Part shown: one piece after another, positions 1 through 6,299 of the stretch | How the letters are laid out: every line of letters begins with the position of its first letter | How positions within the stretch are numbered: the first letter of the stretch is position 1 | Origin: Anaerolineae bacterium | GTDB taxonomy: Bacteria; Chloroflexota; Anaerolineae; Aggregatilineales; Phototrophicaceae | NCBI GenBank assembly: GCA_028284565.1 | Contig: JANQRM010000435.1 | Location: 1 to 8,859 of the forward strand | Reading direction: 5' to 3' | DNA length: 8,859 bases | The notes under the pieces: model-generated | The model's input: the letters and a program-made list of their open reading frames with translations, nothing else | Database searches by the model: none | Told to the model about the DNA's origin: nothing | Program-made: the position numbers and the translations under genes

Positions 1-15
1 TTTAGGAGAAATCAT

Positions 16-171
16 ATGTTGTACCAACCACGTAATGAAGAGGGTCAAGGCTTAGTCGAATACGCACTAATCTTGGTTCTCGTTGCAGTTGTCGTGATCG
101 TCATCCTTGCGTTGCTCGGTCCTGCAATTGGTAACATCTTCTCCAACATCGTTGGTCAATTCGGTGGCTAA
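16..171 (+). CDS. flp: Flp/Fap-family type IVb pilin (51 aa)
   Basis: Small structural pilin of the Flp/Tad type IVb system, expected to be processed by a prepilin peptidase and assembled into thin adhesive fibres. The 51-residue product has a short polar leader ending in Glu-Glu-Gly10, then Q-G-L-V-E15-Y16. This fits the Flp processing rule of a Gly at -1 and Glu-Tyr at +5/+6. A single hydrophobic helix follows (about residues 17-38, ALILVLVAVVVIVILALL), then a short tail ending in Gly-Gly. Length and layout are typical of the family. The ATG is preceded by AGGAG at 4-8 with 7 bases of spacing. The stop is TAA, and a hairpin terminator lies just downstream, so the transcript ends here. No other tad gene is visible; any would lie beyond the left edge. 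Family assignment is firm. Whether this is the major pilin or one of several paralogues cannot be told. Confidence 0.9.
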   Translation: MLYQPRNEEGQGLVEYALILVLVAVVVIVILALLGPAIGNIFSNIVGQFGG

Positions 172-192
172 CGAAGTTTAACGAAGAACTGA

Positions 193-223
193 AGGGGCGA
201 CCAGAGTGTCGCCTCTTTCTATT
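193..223 (+). terminator. Intrinsic terminator of the pilin gene
   Basis: A 9-bp stem has its arms at 193-201 (AGGGGCGAC) and 208-216 (GTCGCCTCT), with one G-U pair and a 6-base loop. A T-rich run (TTCTATT) follows. It starts 22 bases after the pilin stop codon, so it most likely ends that transcript. Confidence 0.75.
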
Positions 224-257
224 CTAGCACCTTTATCGTTTTAATTGATCGAACACG

Positions 258-288
258 AAAAAGCGAATCCTTACAGGACTCGCTTTTT
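258..288. terminator. Bidirectional terminator between pilin gene and htpG
   Basis: Arms at 258-271 (AAAAAGCGAATCCT) and 275-288 (AGGACTCGCTTTTT) pair over 14 positions around a 3-base TAC loop. The single imperfect pair is A-C in + strand RNA but a tolerated U-G in - strand RNA, so the hairpin is slightly better on the - strand. Each arm gives a U-run in one direction. It lies 15 bases past the htpG stop codon and also backs up the pilin terminator, as expected between convergent genes. Confidence 0.85.
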
Positions 289-302
289 GATTTTGGAAAG
301 AT

Positions 303-2327
303 TTACTCTGTCTCATCCTTAGTGACTTCTACCAAGTCTTCTGGCTCAATCACCGTTTCATTTTTACCCTCATTAACAGTTGATTCATCGCCTGTTTCTT
401 CGATTTCCTTATAAGCTATCGACTCAATATCGCTCAGGTCGAGTGTATCAACTTGTGAGCCAGTTGCAGCTTGCATCAACACATTTAATCGGCTTGCCAT
501 CGCCGCAGGATCAGGATGAATACCGTCTTGCAAAAGTGCATTCTCAAAGACTTGCTCCACGACCACATCGACCAATGGATTATCGTCGCCTTTATCCAGC
601 ATCTGGCTAAGGTTGTGCATCAAGGGATGGCGCGGATTCAATTCAAGAGTCTTGATAGGCAATTGATAGTCGTTATTCATCAGACGGCTGATTCGGAACA
701 TATGACGTTGCGTGCTCTCATCATCGCTGACCAAGCGTGCTGGACTGCCTACAAGGGTTTTACTCTCCTGCACATCCTTCACCCGTGAGCTAAGCGTCGC
801 TTTGAATCGTTCTTGGAGCGATTGGAAGGTCGCTTCAGTAAGGGGTTCTTTTTCTTCTACTTCATCTTCTTGAACCTCGCCTACATCTTTCAGGTCGATG
901 CTGGCATCATCTACACTACGGAGGGCGTGTCCTTTATATTCTGTTAAACCCATCGGAAGCATGGCATCCACGGGATCGGTAAAATAGAGAACCTCGATTC
1001 CCCGCTGACGGAAAGCATCTAAGTGGGGACTACGGCGACCACTGGCAAAGTCATCTGCCAAGACATAATAGATCTCATCCTGACTTGTCACCATACGCTC
1101 GACATATTCATCTAGCGAGACAAAAACATCAGGATCATTATCTGTTGTTGAATTGAAGAAGAGGAGAGGTTGCAGACTGTCCTTATCTTCAGATGTAACA
1201 ACCAAGCCCTGCTTGAGATAGCGATGGAAACGTTCATAGATGGACAGCCATTGGTCACGGTCTTTATTTGCTAGCTTTTTGAATTCACTTAACACTTTTT
1301 TCTTAAGCGTGTTTTTTAGGTTCGCAATCACTCGAGTCGCCTGTACACTCTCTCGACTCACACTCAGGGGGATGTCTTCACTGTCGACTACGCCTTGAAT
1401 GAAGGAAAGGTATTCTGGCAATAGATCAGTATTGTAATCTTCAATGAGGACTTTGCGCGCATACAATTTCAAGCCCGGCTCTTTGCGTGGACTAAACATA
1501 TTCGGCTCGGTCATGGATGGCACGAAGAGCAAACTATAGAACTGCATCGGCACATCCGCACGCATGTGGATATGATGCAACGCGCCCTCAAAATCCATTG
1601 TCATCATCTTATAGAAGTTGTTGTATTCCTCATCTTTGACTTCGCTTGGTGATTGTCGCCAGATAGCAGTTTGCTTGTTGACAGGGTTTTCGTCGTCCCC
1701 CACGTATATTGGGAAAGCTACATAATCAGAATGCGTACGGATAATATCTTTCAGTTTCCAATCCCGCGCATATTCTTTAGCATCGTCGGTTAGATGGATA
1801 ATAATATCCGTCCCACGGTTTTCCTTTTCAGTAGCTTCAATTGTGTAGCTCGTGCCACCATCGGCTGTCCACTTGACAGCTTCAGCATCGGGCTGATAGG
1901 AGCGCGACACGACTTCAACCTTATCTGCCGCCATAAACACTGAGTAGAAGCCCACACCAAATTGACCAATGATGTCTTGGACAGTGCTGTTGTCTGAGTT
2001 GTCTTGCATGGCACTGATGAAGGCTTTCGCACCACTTTTGGCAATCGTCCCCAGATTTTCAATTATCTCATCGCGGGTCATGCCGATTCCGGTATCGCTA
2101 ATCGTGATCCTACCTGCATCTTCATCTGTCGAAATCACAATTAACAGTTCGGCATCAGCATCCAGTACATCGTCTTCTGTCAGTTGGATAAATTGCATCC
2201 GATTCAGCGCATCCGACGCATTGGAGATGAGTTCCCGCAGGAAAATATCACGCTCGGTATATAACGAATGAATCAGGATATTGAGAAGTTGTTGGGTTTC
2301 TGCTTGAAATGTGAATTGTTCGCTCAT
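303..2327 (-). CDS. htpG: Molecular chaperone HtpG (bacterial Hsp90)
   Basis: Cytosolic ATP-dependent dimeric chaperone. Numbered from the chosen ATG (674 aa), the GHKL ATPase domain carries RELISNASDAL (31-41), SDTGIGM (77-83), GTIAKSGAKAF (93-103), GQFGVGFYSVF (121-131) and RGTDIIIHL (171-179). The middle domain has FSPRKEPGLKLYARKVLIED (278-297) and the SRESVQ segment (324-329) with the expected ATP-contacting Arg. The C-terminal dimerisation domain includes LELNPRHPLMHNL. The protein is about 50 residues longer than the 624 aa of the E. coli protein, partly through a very acidic tail of about 40 residues. A TTG 18 bases upstream (to 2345) is in frame, but the ATG at 2327 is preferred because AAGGA (2335-2339) sits 7 bases before it. 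Bounded by terminators on both sides with its own promoter, so probably a single-gene unit. No CIRCE (HrcA) operator is seen. Confidence 0.97.
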   Translation of the reverse strand: MSEQFTFQAETQQLLNILIHSLYTERDIFLRELISNASDALNRMQFIQLTEDDVLDADAELLIVISTDEDAGRITISDTGIGMTRDEIIENLGTIAKSGAKAFISAMQDNSDNSTVQDIIGQFGVGFYSVFMAADKVEVVSRSYQPDAEAVKWTADGGTSYTIEATEKENRGTDIIIHLTDDAKEYARDWKLKDIIRTHSDYVAFPIYVGDDENPVNKQTAIWRQSPSEVKDEEYNNFYKMMTMDFEGALHHIHMRADVPMQFYSLLFVPSMTEPNMFSPRKEPGLKLYARKVLIEDYNTDLLPEYLSFIQGVVDSEDIPLSVSRESVQATRVIANLKNTLKKKVLSEFKKLANKDRDQWLSIYERFHRYLKQGLVVTSEDKDSLQPLLFFNSTTDNDPDVFVSLDEYVERMVTSQDEIYYVLADDFASGRRSPHLDAFRQRGIEVLYFTDPVDAMLPMGLTEYKGHALRSVDDASIDLKDVGEVQEDEVEEKEPLTEATFQSLQERFKATLSSRVKDVQESKTLVGSPARLVSDDESTQRHMFRISRLMNNDYQLPIKTLELNPRHPLMHNLSQMLDKGDDNPLVDVVVEQVFENALLQDGIHPDPAAMASRLNVLMQAATGSQVDTLDLSDIESIAYKEIEETGDESTVNEGKNETVIEPEDLVEVTKDETE

Positions 2328-2379
2328 GGTTATGTCCTTACTCAAGATTCTAATTTGAACCGGTCATTTTTCGGGGCGT

Positions 2380-2388
2380 ATTGTAGCA
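2380..2388 (-). promoter_or_regulatory. Predicted extended -10 promoter of htpG
   Basis: Read on the - strand this is TGC-TACAAT, an extended -10 box. A partial -35 match, TTGCTT (2401-2406), lies 15 bases further upstream. The predicted start of transcription is near 2373, giving a leader of about 45 bases before the htpG ATG. It sits downstream of the thioredoxin terminator, where an htpG promoter should be. Prediction by eye only. Confidence 0.5.
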
Positions 2389-2421
2389 AGAGTCTGTTAG
2401 AAGCAAATATGAAAAAGAATC

Positions 2422-2450
2422 AAAAAGAGGCACATCATCTTGCACCTCTT
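2422..2450 (-). terminator. Intrinsic terminator of the thioredoxin gene
   Basis: On the - strand, AAGAGGTGCA (2450-2441) pairs with TGTGCCTCTT (2434-2425) around a 6-base AGATGA loop. Two of the ten pairs are G-U. In + strand RNA those two become C-A and A-C mismatches, so the hairpin is directional. A U-run follows at 2424-2422. It starts 27 bases beyond the thioredoxin stop codon and separates that gene from htpG. Confidence 0.7.
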
Positions 2451-2476
2451 GGAAACTGTTGGTTTAGTCGATTGAA

Positions 2477-3184
2477 TTAGCGTATGGCTTGCTCAATTAT
2501 AGACTTTATCGCTGGAGGGCTAGCTCCACTGATACGGTTCACAGGTTGTCCCCCGTCAAACATCATAAAAGTCGGCAGAGATTGCACCTGATAACGACGC
2601 GACATTATGGGGCTGGCATCTGTATTGACCTTGACCACCTTAATTTTATCGCCATATTCTTTCGCCATCTTATCAACATAAGGCGCGATATTTCGGCAGG
2701 GTCCACACCAAGGAGCCCAGAAGTCCACCAAAACTGGTTTTTTACTCTTCAGCACCTCTTGACGGAAACTATCATCGAAAACGGCAATCGGTTTCTTACC
2801 TTTGCTCTTTGCCTCCGCTTTGGGTTTGTCTTCGGGTAGAGGTTTATCATTCAACAGAAAATCCACGTGGGCGCGCACATCGGCTGGGCGGACTTCTTCT
2901 GCTTGCGACAGAACTTTACGTCCAAAGAAGCTCTTTGACATCGTAATCAGAGCAGGTGTAGAGGGTTGGTCATACTTTTGATGTGACTTGGGATTTTCGC
3001 TTACATCGACCTTCACCACCAATAAATCACCCGCATTCTTCTTAGCGACACGCTTCAGCGCATCATCAAGAGGCTTATCTGTATTCCGCCCATCGTGTAA
3101 TAAAAGAATAGCGGGTTGCTTTTGCCCCAATACTTTCTTCAAGTTTTTATCATCAGTGGTGATGGGAGTATCCAAAACTGGCAT
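2477..3184 (-). CDS. Two-domain thioredoxin: degenerate N-terminal fold plus active C-terminal thioredoxin
   Basis: Cytoplasmic thiol-disulfide oxidoreductase of 235 aa, about twice the usual thioredoxin length of roughly 105 aa. The C-terminal half (about 131-235) is a full thioredoxin: PVLVDFWAPWCGPC (150-163) with active-site Cys160 and Cys163, VKVNTDA (184-190), and the cis-proline in SLPTFMMFDGG (202-212, Pro204). The N-terminal half (about 1-112) shows the same order of elements (AILLLHDGRNTDKP at 25-38, LLVVKVDVSENP at 54-65, a cis-Pro-like STPALI at 75-80) but no cysteine anywhere, so it cannot do redox chemistry. A Lys/Pro-rich linker (about 113-132) joins them. No signal peptide. 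The ATG is preceded by a weak AGTGAG. The gene has its own terminator before htpG. The active domain is certain; the role of the silent domain (substrate binding or dimerisation) is inference. Confidence 0.92.
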   Translation of the reverse strand: MPVLDTPITTDDKNLKKVLGQKQPAILLLHDGRNTDKPLDDALKRVAKKNAGDLLVVKVDVSENPKSHQKYDQPSTPALITMSKSFFGRKVLSQAEEVRPADVRAHVDFLLNDKPLPEDKPKAEAKSKGKKPIAVFDDSFRQEVLKSKKPVLVDFWAPWCGPCRNIAPYVDKMAKEYGDKIKVVKVNTDASPIMSRRYQVQSLPTFMMFDGGQPVNRISGASPPAIKSIIEQAIR

Positions 3185-3274
3185 ATGGTTATCTCACTTT
3201 ATGCAAACATTCTCATCTCTCTGACGTAGTGTAGACAGCAGATATTACAATGCCGTAAACATCTAATGCGAAAA

Positions 3275-3283
3275 TGATATAAT
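3275..3283 (+). promoter_or_regulatory. Predicted extended -10 promoter of the YbjQ-family gene
   Basis: TGA-TATAAT is a perfect -10 hexamer with the extended TG element. No good -35 is visible about 17 bases upstream (GTAAAC at 3255-3260), as is common for extended -10 promoters. Predicted start near 3290, about 27 bases before the ATG at 3317. Confidence 0.6.
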
Positions 3284-3316
3284 CAGATATCGAGTAATGA
3301 ATGAAAGGTCTCACTA

Positions 3317-3652
3317 ATGGGAATGATGTTAATGACTTCACAAGACAATCTTGCAAATTATGAGATTGTGCAAGTTTTAGGAATTGTGCAAGGGAATACA
3401 GTTCGTGCACGTAATATAGGACGAGATTTTATGGCAGGTTTGAAGAATATCGTCGGGGGTGAAATCAGCGAATATACACAGTTATTGACTGAAGCGCGTT
3501 CTGAGGCAATGGAGCGCATGATTGATGCGGCGGAAGCACGTGAGGCTGATGCGATTGTAGCCATTCGATTCGAGACCTCAGATATTTTACAAGGCTCTGC
3601 AGAGCTATTTGTATATGGCACAGCCGTGAAGATTCGCTCAATCACGTCATGA
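3317..3652 (+). CDS. UPF0145 / YbjQ-family protein
   Basis: A small cytosolic protein (111 aa) of the UPF0145 (YbjQ) family, sometimes labelled a putative heavy-metal-binding domain; the biochemical function is not established. Family marks are visible in order: the first strand and LGIVQGNTVRARNIGRDF (21-38), a GLKNIVGGEISEYTQLLTEAR region (41-61), a helix AMERMIDAAEAREADAIVAI (64-83), and a closing strand ELFVYGTAVKI (96-106). Length is the usual 100-110 aa. The start region reads Met-Gly-Met-Met-Leu-Met, so four ATGs compete. The first is chosen because GAAAGG (3303-3308) precedes it by 8 bases. It has its own promoter and is divergent from the thioredoxin gene. No cysteine or histidine is present, which speaks against metal binding by those side chains in this member. 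Confidence 0.88.
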   Translation: MGMMLMTSQDNLANYEIVQVLGIVQGNTVRARNIGRDFMAGLKNIVGGEISEYTQLLTEARSEAMERMIDAAEAREADAIVAIRFETSDILQGSAELFVYGTAVKIRSITS

Positions 3653-3736
3653 CGTTGCAAGTCAGTATTGCCATACAATTCAAAACATAGTCTAATTCAT
3701 CGGTCTTGAGCTATCCCTTCCCAAATAAACAAAGCA

Positions 3737-3745
3737 TGGTAGAAT
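3737..3745 (+). promoter_or_regulatory. Predicted extended -10 promoter of the methyltransferase gene
   Basis: TGG-TAGAAT matches an extended -10 box, with no convincing -35 at the normal spacing. Predicted start of transcription is near 3752, about 35 bases before the GTG start. Confidence 0.4.
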
Positions 3746-3786
3746 CTGCCCATTTTGTGACCAGTGAGTTTTCAACTTGAGGTAAT

Positions 3787-4716
3787 GTGTTGACGAAAGA
3801 CTTAACCCCGCGTCCGTCTCCGCGTGTGTCAGATACTGCAGAACGGCGGAAAATCACCTGTAATTTGTGCGGGCATCTGCATGTCGAACCCTTTTGTCCT
3901 GAAAATGGGCGTGGCTTAGTCCAATGTCAAAATTGTGGCTTGGTCTATGTTGGGGAGCGTCCCGACGCTGATGAGTTGTATGCCCTCTACGGCGAAACCT
4001 ATTTCCAAAATGATGAATCGGGCGAAGTCGGTTATACGGATTATGTCGCTGATGAACGGAATATTCGCAAAACCTCTCATCGTCGCCTCAAACATATCGA
4101 AAAATTCACCGATGTCGGGCGCATGATTGATATTGGTTGCGCGATGGGTTTCTTTATCGACACGGCACAAGAACGTGGCTGGCAAGTAGAAGGCTTGGAT
4201 GTCTCCCATTTTGCAGTGGATTATGTCCGTGGCCGTTTTGGGCATACTGGACATCAAGGCAGTCTCCATGAAGTGAAATTGCCAGAAAATGCCTATGATT
4301 TGGTCACAATGTACGATGTCATTGAACACGTCCCTGATCCCAAAGGCTATGTTAAGCGTGTCGCTGAACTCCTGCATTCGGGCGGGATAATTGAACTGGC
4401 AACGCCGGATGTTGGCAGTCTACCTGCACGACTCACAGGCAAACGTTGGATAGGTTACAAACTCTCCGAAGAGCATGTTTATTACTTTGATGTGAAGACG
4501 CTAACCCGTATGTTAGATGAAGCAGGCTTTGATGTGGTGCATGTGCGTCATATCGGCAAATACGTCACAACAAGCCTCTTCCTTGATAGGTTAGGTTTTT
4601 ATGCACCATTTTTATCGAAGTCTCTACAATGGGTAGAGCGCGCCTTCAAATTGTCAGAACGCTCATTCTATGTAAATCCCTTTGATATTGTGGCGATAAC
4701 TGCGCGCAAACGCTGA
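3787..4716 (+). CDS. Class I SAM-dependent methyltransferase with N-terminal zinc-binding module
   Basis: Predicted cytosolic S-adenosylmethionine-dependent methyltransferase of 309 aa; substrate unknown. A four-cysteine module opens the protein: Cys25-x2-Cys28 (CNLCG) and Cys47-x2-Cys50 (CQNCG), followed by the family signature LVYVGERPDADELYALYGETY (residues 52-72, noted by its key V-P-D-E-L-Y residues). The Rossmann domain has motif I IDIGCAMGFF (114-123), an acidic ribose-binding residue in VEGLDVS (Asp138), and the post-II segment YDVIEHVPDP (176-185). HVYYFDVKTLTRMLDEAGF (230-248) is typical of Methyltransf_11/23-like proteins near the end of the fold. The start is GTG at 3787, with GAGG (3779-3782) only 4 bases upstream. 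The next in-frame codon, TTG at 3790, has better spacing and is a real alternative. Relatives often act on sugars or glycans, but no glycosyltransferase is adjacent. Confidence 0.9.
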   Translation: MLTKDLTPRPSPRVSDTAERRKITCNLCGHLHVEPFCPENGRGLVQCQNCGLVYVGERPDADELYALYGETYFQNDESGEVGYTDYVADERNIRKTSHRRLKHIEKFTDVGRMIDIGCAMGFFIDTAQERGWQVEGLDVSHFAVDYVRGRFGHTGHQGSLHEVKLPENAYDLVTMYDVIEHVPDPKGYVKRVAELLHSGGIIELATPDVGSLPARLTGKRWIGYKLSEEHVYYFDVKTLTRMLDEAGFDVVHVRHIGKYVTTSLFLDRLGFYAPFLSKSLQWVERAFKLSERSFYVNPFDIVAITARKR

Positions 4717-4725
4717 TGCCCTTGC

Positions 4726-4753
4726 TTGACCCTCTATGATAAATCCGTACAAT
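4726..4753 (+). promoter_or_regulatory. Predicted sigma-70-type promoter of the DUF5684-like gene
   Basis: TTGACC (4726-4731) and TACAAT (4748-4753) are separated by 16 bases; each is one base off consensus. This is the best -35/-10 pair in the window. Predicted start is near 4760. It begins 9 bases after the methyltransferase stop, so the downstream gene need not depend on read-through. Confidence 0.65.
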
Positions 4754-4791
4754 CAGTTTCAGATTGATTTCGCTCTGGGGACAACGCCTTG

Positions 4792-5250
4792 ATGGAAAAC
4801 TTGGAACAACTTCAACAACAGATCATCGAAAATCTAGCGAATGTTCCGATTGCTGTCTTTATCATCGCGGGTGCTGTAGCGATTGCGCTATCGTTACTCT
4901 ACATCCTGAGCATGTGGCTCATTTTTAACAAAGCAGGCTACTATGGCATCCTTAGTTGGATACCTATCATCAACATCCTTGTCTTACTACGAATCGCTGG
5001 AAAGTCTGCGTGGTGGTTCTTGCTTCTGATAATTCCATTTGTCAATATCATTGTTGCCATTCTTTTCTGGCTCGGACTGTCGAAGAACTTCAATCATAGT
5101 ACGCTCTTCGGCATTGGGTTGATTCTCTTAAATCCGCTATTTCTGCTTATCTTGGCGTTGGACGGCGCAGCCTATCAGCCTCTCCGTAAGAGTAAAGAAA
5201 TTCAACATTACGACGCGAACGACAATCCTATTCCGGCTCCAGCAGGATAA
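4792..5250 (+). CDS. Four-helix integral membrane protein, DUF5684-like
   Basis: A 152-aa integral membrane protein of unknown function. Four hydrophobic segments are evident at about 18-44, 50-67, 73-97 and 104-124. A short amphipathic Gln-rich N-terminus (ENLEQLQQQ) precedes them and a polar, Pro-rich C-terminal tail follows. The core resembles DUF5684 proteins: IFNKAGYYGILSWIPIINIL (44-63), the turn RIAGKSAWWFLLLIIPFVNI (67-86), then LSKNFNHSTLFGIGL (96-110). Related sequences sit next to signal peptidases or as stand-alone genes, but no such partner is seen here. The ATG at 4792 is chosen over the TTG just before it because GGGGA (4777-4781) lies 10 bases upstream and the initiator would otherwise be Met-Met. 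It has its own promoter. The family call is by remembered sequence pattern; no catalytic residue is recognisable. Confidence 0.8.
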   Translation: MENLEQLQQQIIENLANVPIAVFIIAGAVAIALSLLYILSMWLIFNKAGYYGILSWIPIINILVLLRIAGKSAWWFLLLIIPFVNIIVAILFWLGLSKNFNHSTLFGIGLILLNPLFLLILALDGAAYQPLRKSKEIQHYDANDNPIPAPAG

Positions 5251-5318
5251 TTTGTTACGATTTGTCTACATCTTTAACATCGTGCCCACTCGTCAGGTGC
5301 TGTGTAAGGATTCCTGTT

Positions 5319-5324
5319 TATAAT
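5319..5324 (+). promoter_or_regulatory. Predicted -10 box of the lipoprotein gene
   Basis: A perfect TATAAT hexamer lies 32 bases before the lipoprotein ATG. A TG occurs 2 rather than 1 base upstream of it, and no good -35 is visible. Predicted start near 5331. Confidence 0.45.
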
Positions 5325-5356
5325 GAGAACCAAGAGGCATTATTCTGACTAATCTC

Positions 5357-6298
5357 ATGAATCGTATTCTTAGCTTTATTCTCGTTCTCATCGCATTCAT
5401 CACAGCTTGTAGTCCCCCTACTGCAGATGGTGATTTACCGACTCTCGCAGAGATTCCAACGGATACCCCGACGACAGTTGCCCAAGGAGAAGTACGTTCT
5501 ACATTTCCACCCACATGGACTCCCACGCCGTCAATCACACCGAGTCAAACTCCTTCATCTACGTTAACACCAACCGTTACACCTAGCCTGACGATTACCA
5601 ATACCCTGCGCCCAACACTAACGCCATCTCCCTTTGAAACCGTTGTGCCGGGCCCCAGTGAAAATCTCGTTCAGCTAGCTTTGCAGACAACTTTATTGCC
5701 GAGTGATTTCGTTGTGCCACAACGCGATGGAATTGATGTCACTCTCCAACCCGTTGGAGCAATTACGCCTCTTGCCACATCAGGCATCGTCGTCTCAGTC
5801 AATTGTCAATATTATCCAGCGGGCGGTTTCGGGACAGCATTTGCAACCAATGGCACAGTTGCTCAACAACTCGGTTGTCCTGTGGGCGCACCACCAGTCA
5901 CCCAATCGATTGCCAGCGCATCACAAGTCTTTGAGCGAGGCTTAATGATGTGGATACAAGGCAATCCGTCCTTCATTTATGTACTGTTCAGTGATGGGAC
6001 TTACCTTCGTTTTGCCGATACTTATGATTCCAATGTTGATCCCATTAGTGCGGGTGAAACCCCACCGAGTGGCTTGCTCGAGCCCGTGCGTGGCTTTGGA
6101 AAAATCTGGCGCAACAATGTCAATGTAAAGGGCAATCTGGGCTGGGCAGTCGGTCAAGAAGTGGGGAATACCGCAACGCTCCAAGTATTTGAATTGGGAC
6201 AAATGGTTTTCTTGCCCAATCGTGGGGATATTCTCGCGCTCTTTACCAATCCCGATGGGGGTAGCGGACGCTGGCAATCCGTCGCTGGGCAATTCTAG
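5357..6298 (+). CDS. Lipoprotein with Thr/Pro stalk and duplicated C-terminal module
   Basis: Predicted surface lipoprotein of 313 aa, function unknown. The signal peptide ILSFILVLIAFITAC ends in a lipobox (I-T-A-Cys18). Residues about 22-98 are a low-complexity Thr/Pro/Ser stalk (TPTPSITPSQTPSSTLTPT), the spacer style common in Chloroflexota exported proteins. The C-terminal part holds two related units of about 60 residues (158-219 and 247-306). Both run FG-x-(A/I)-(F/W), then LG-x2-VG, then QVFE-x-G-x-M, and end in an LF strand with a DG or GG turn. An LLEPVRGFGKIW link lies between them. Cys150 and Cys174 may pair. The repeats suggest a beta-rich binding module rather than an enzyme; no catalytic motif was found. 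The ATG has no clear Shine-Dalgarno, the nearest AGAGG being about 19 bases away, so initiation may be weak or nearly leaderless. The stop lies one base from the converging neighbour. Confidence 0.87.
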   Translation: MNRILSFILVLIAFITACSPPTADGDLPTLAEIPTDTPTTVAQGEVRSTFPPTWTPTPSITPSQTPSSTLTPTVTPSLTITNTLRPTLTPSPFETVVPGPSENLVQLALQTTLLPSDFVVPQRDGIDVTLQPVGAITPLATSGIVVSVNCQYYPAGGFGTAFATNGTVAQQLGCPVGAPPVTQSIASASQVFERGLMMWIQGNPSFIYVLFSDGTYLRFADTYDSNVDPISAGETPPSGLLEPVRGFGKIWRNNVNVKGNLGWAVGQEVGNTATLQVFELGQMVFLPNRGDILALFTNPDGGSGRWQSVAGQF

Positions 6299-6299
6299 G

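Noticed and set aside
169..186. Direct repeat TAACGAAG at 169-176 and 179-186 after the pilin stop
   Set aside because: Only 8 bases in two copies, with no associated gene or inverted structure; most likely chance or slippage.
2328..2476. CIRCE (HrcA) operator upstream of htpG
   Set aside because: No TTAGCACTC-N9-GAGTGCTAA-like inverted repeat is present. The only perfect hairpin-like element is the thioredoxin terminator.
2268..2480. A 70-codon + strand frame antisense to the htpG start and leader
   Set aside because: It runs across the htpG start, its promoter and the thioredoxin terminator. The product shows no domain.
3213..3410. A 65-codon - strand frame in the thioredoxin/YbjQ divergent region
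   Set aside because: It overlaps the predicted promoter and the first ~90 bases of the YbjQ-family gene and has no recognisable product.
5510..5660. Repetitive ACNCCNACN-like DNA resembling a tandem repeat array
   Set aside because: It is in frame and encodes the Thr/Pro stalk of the lipoprotein. Unit length and sequence vary, so it is low-complexity coding DNA and not a CRISPR or satellite array.
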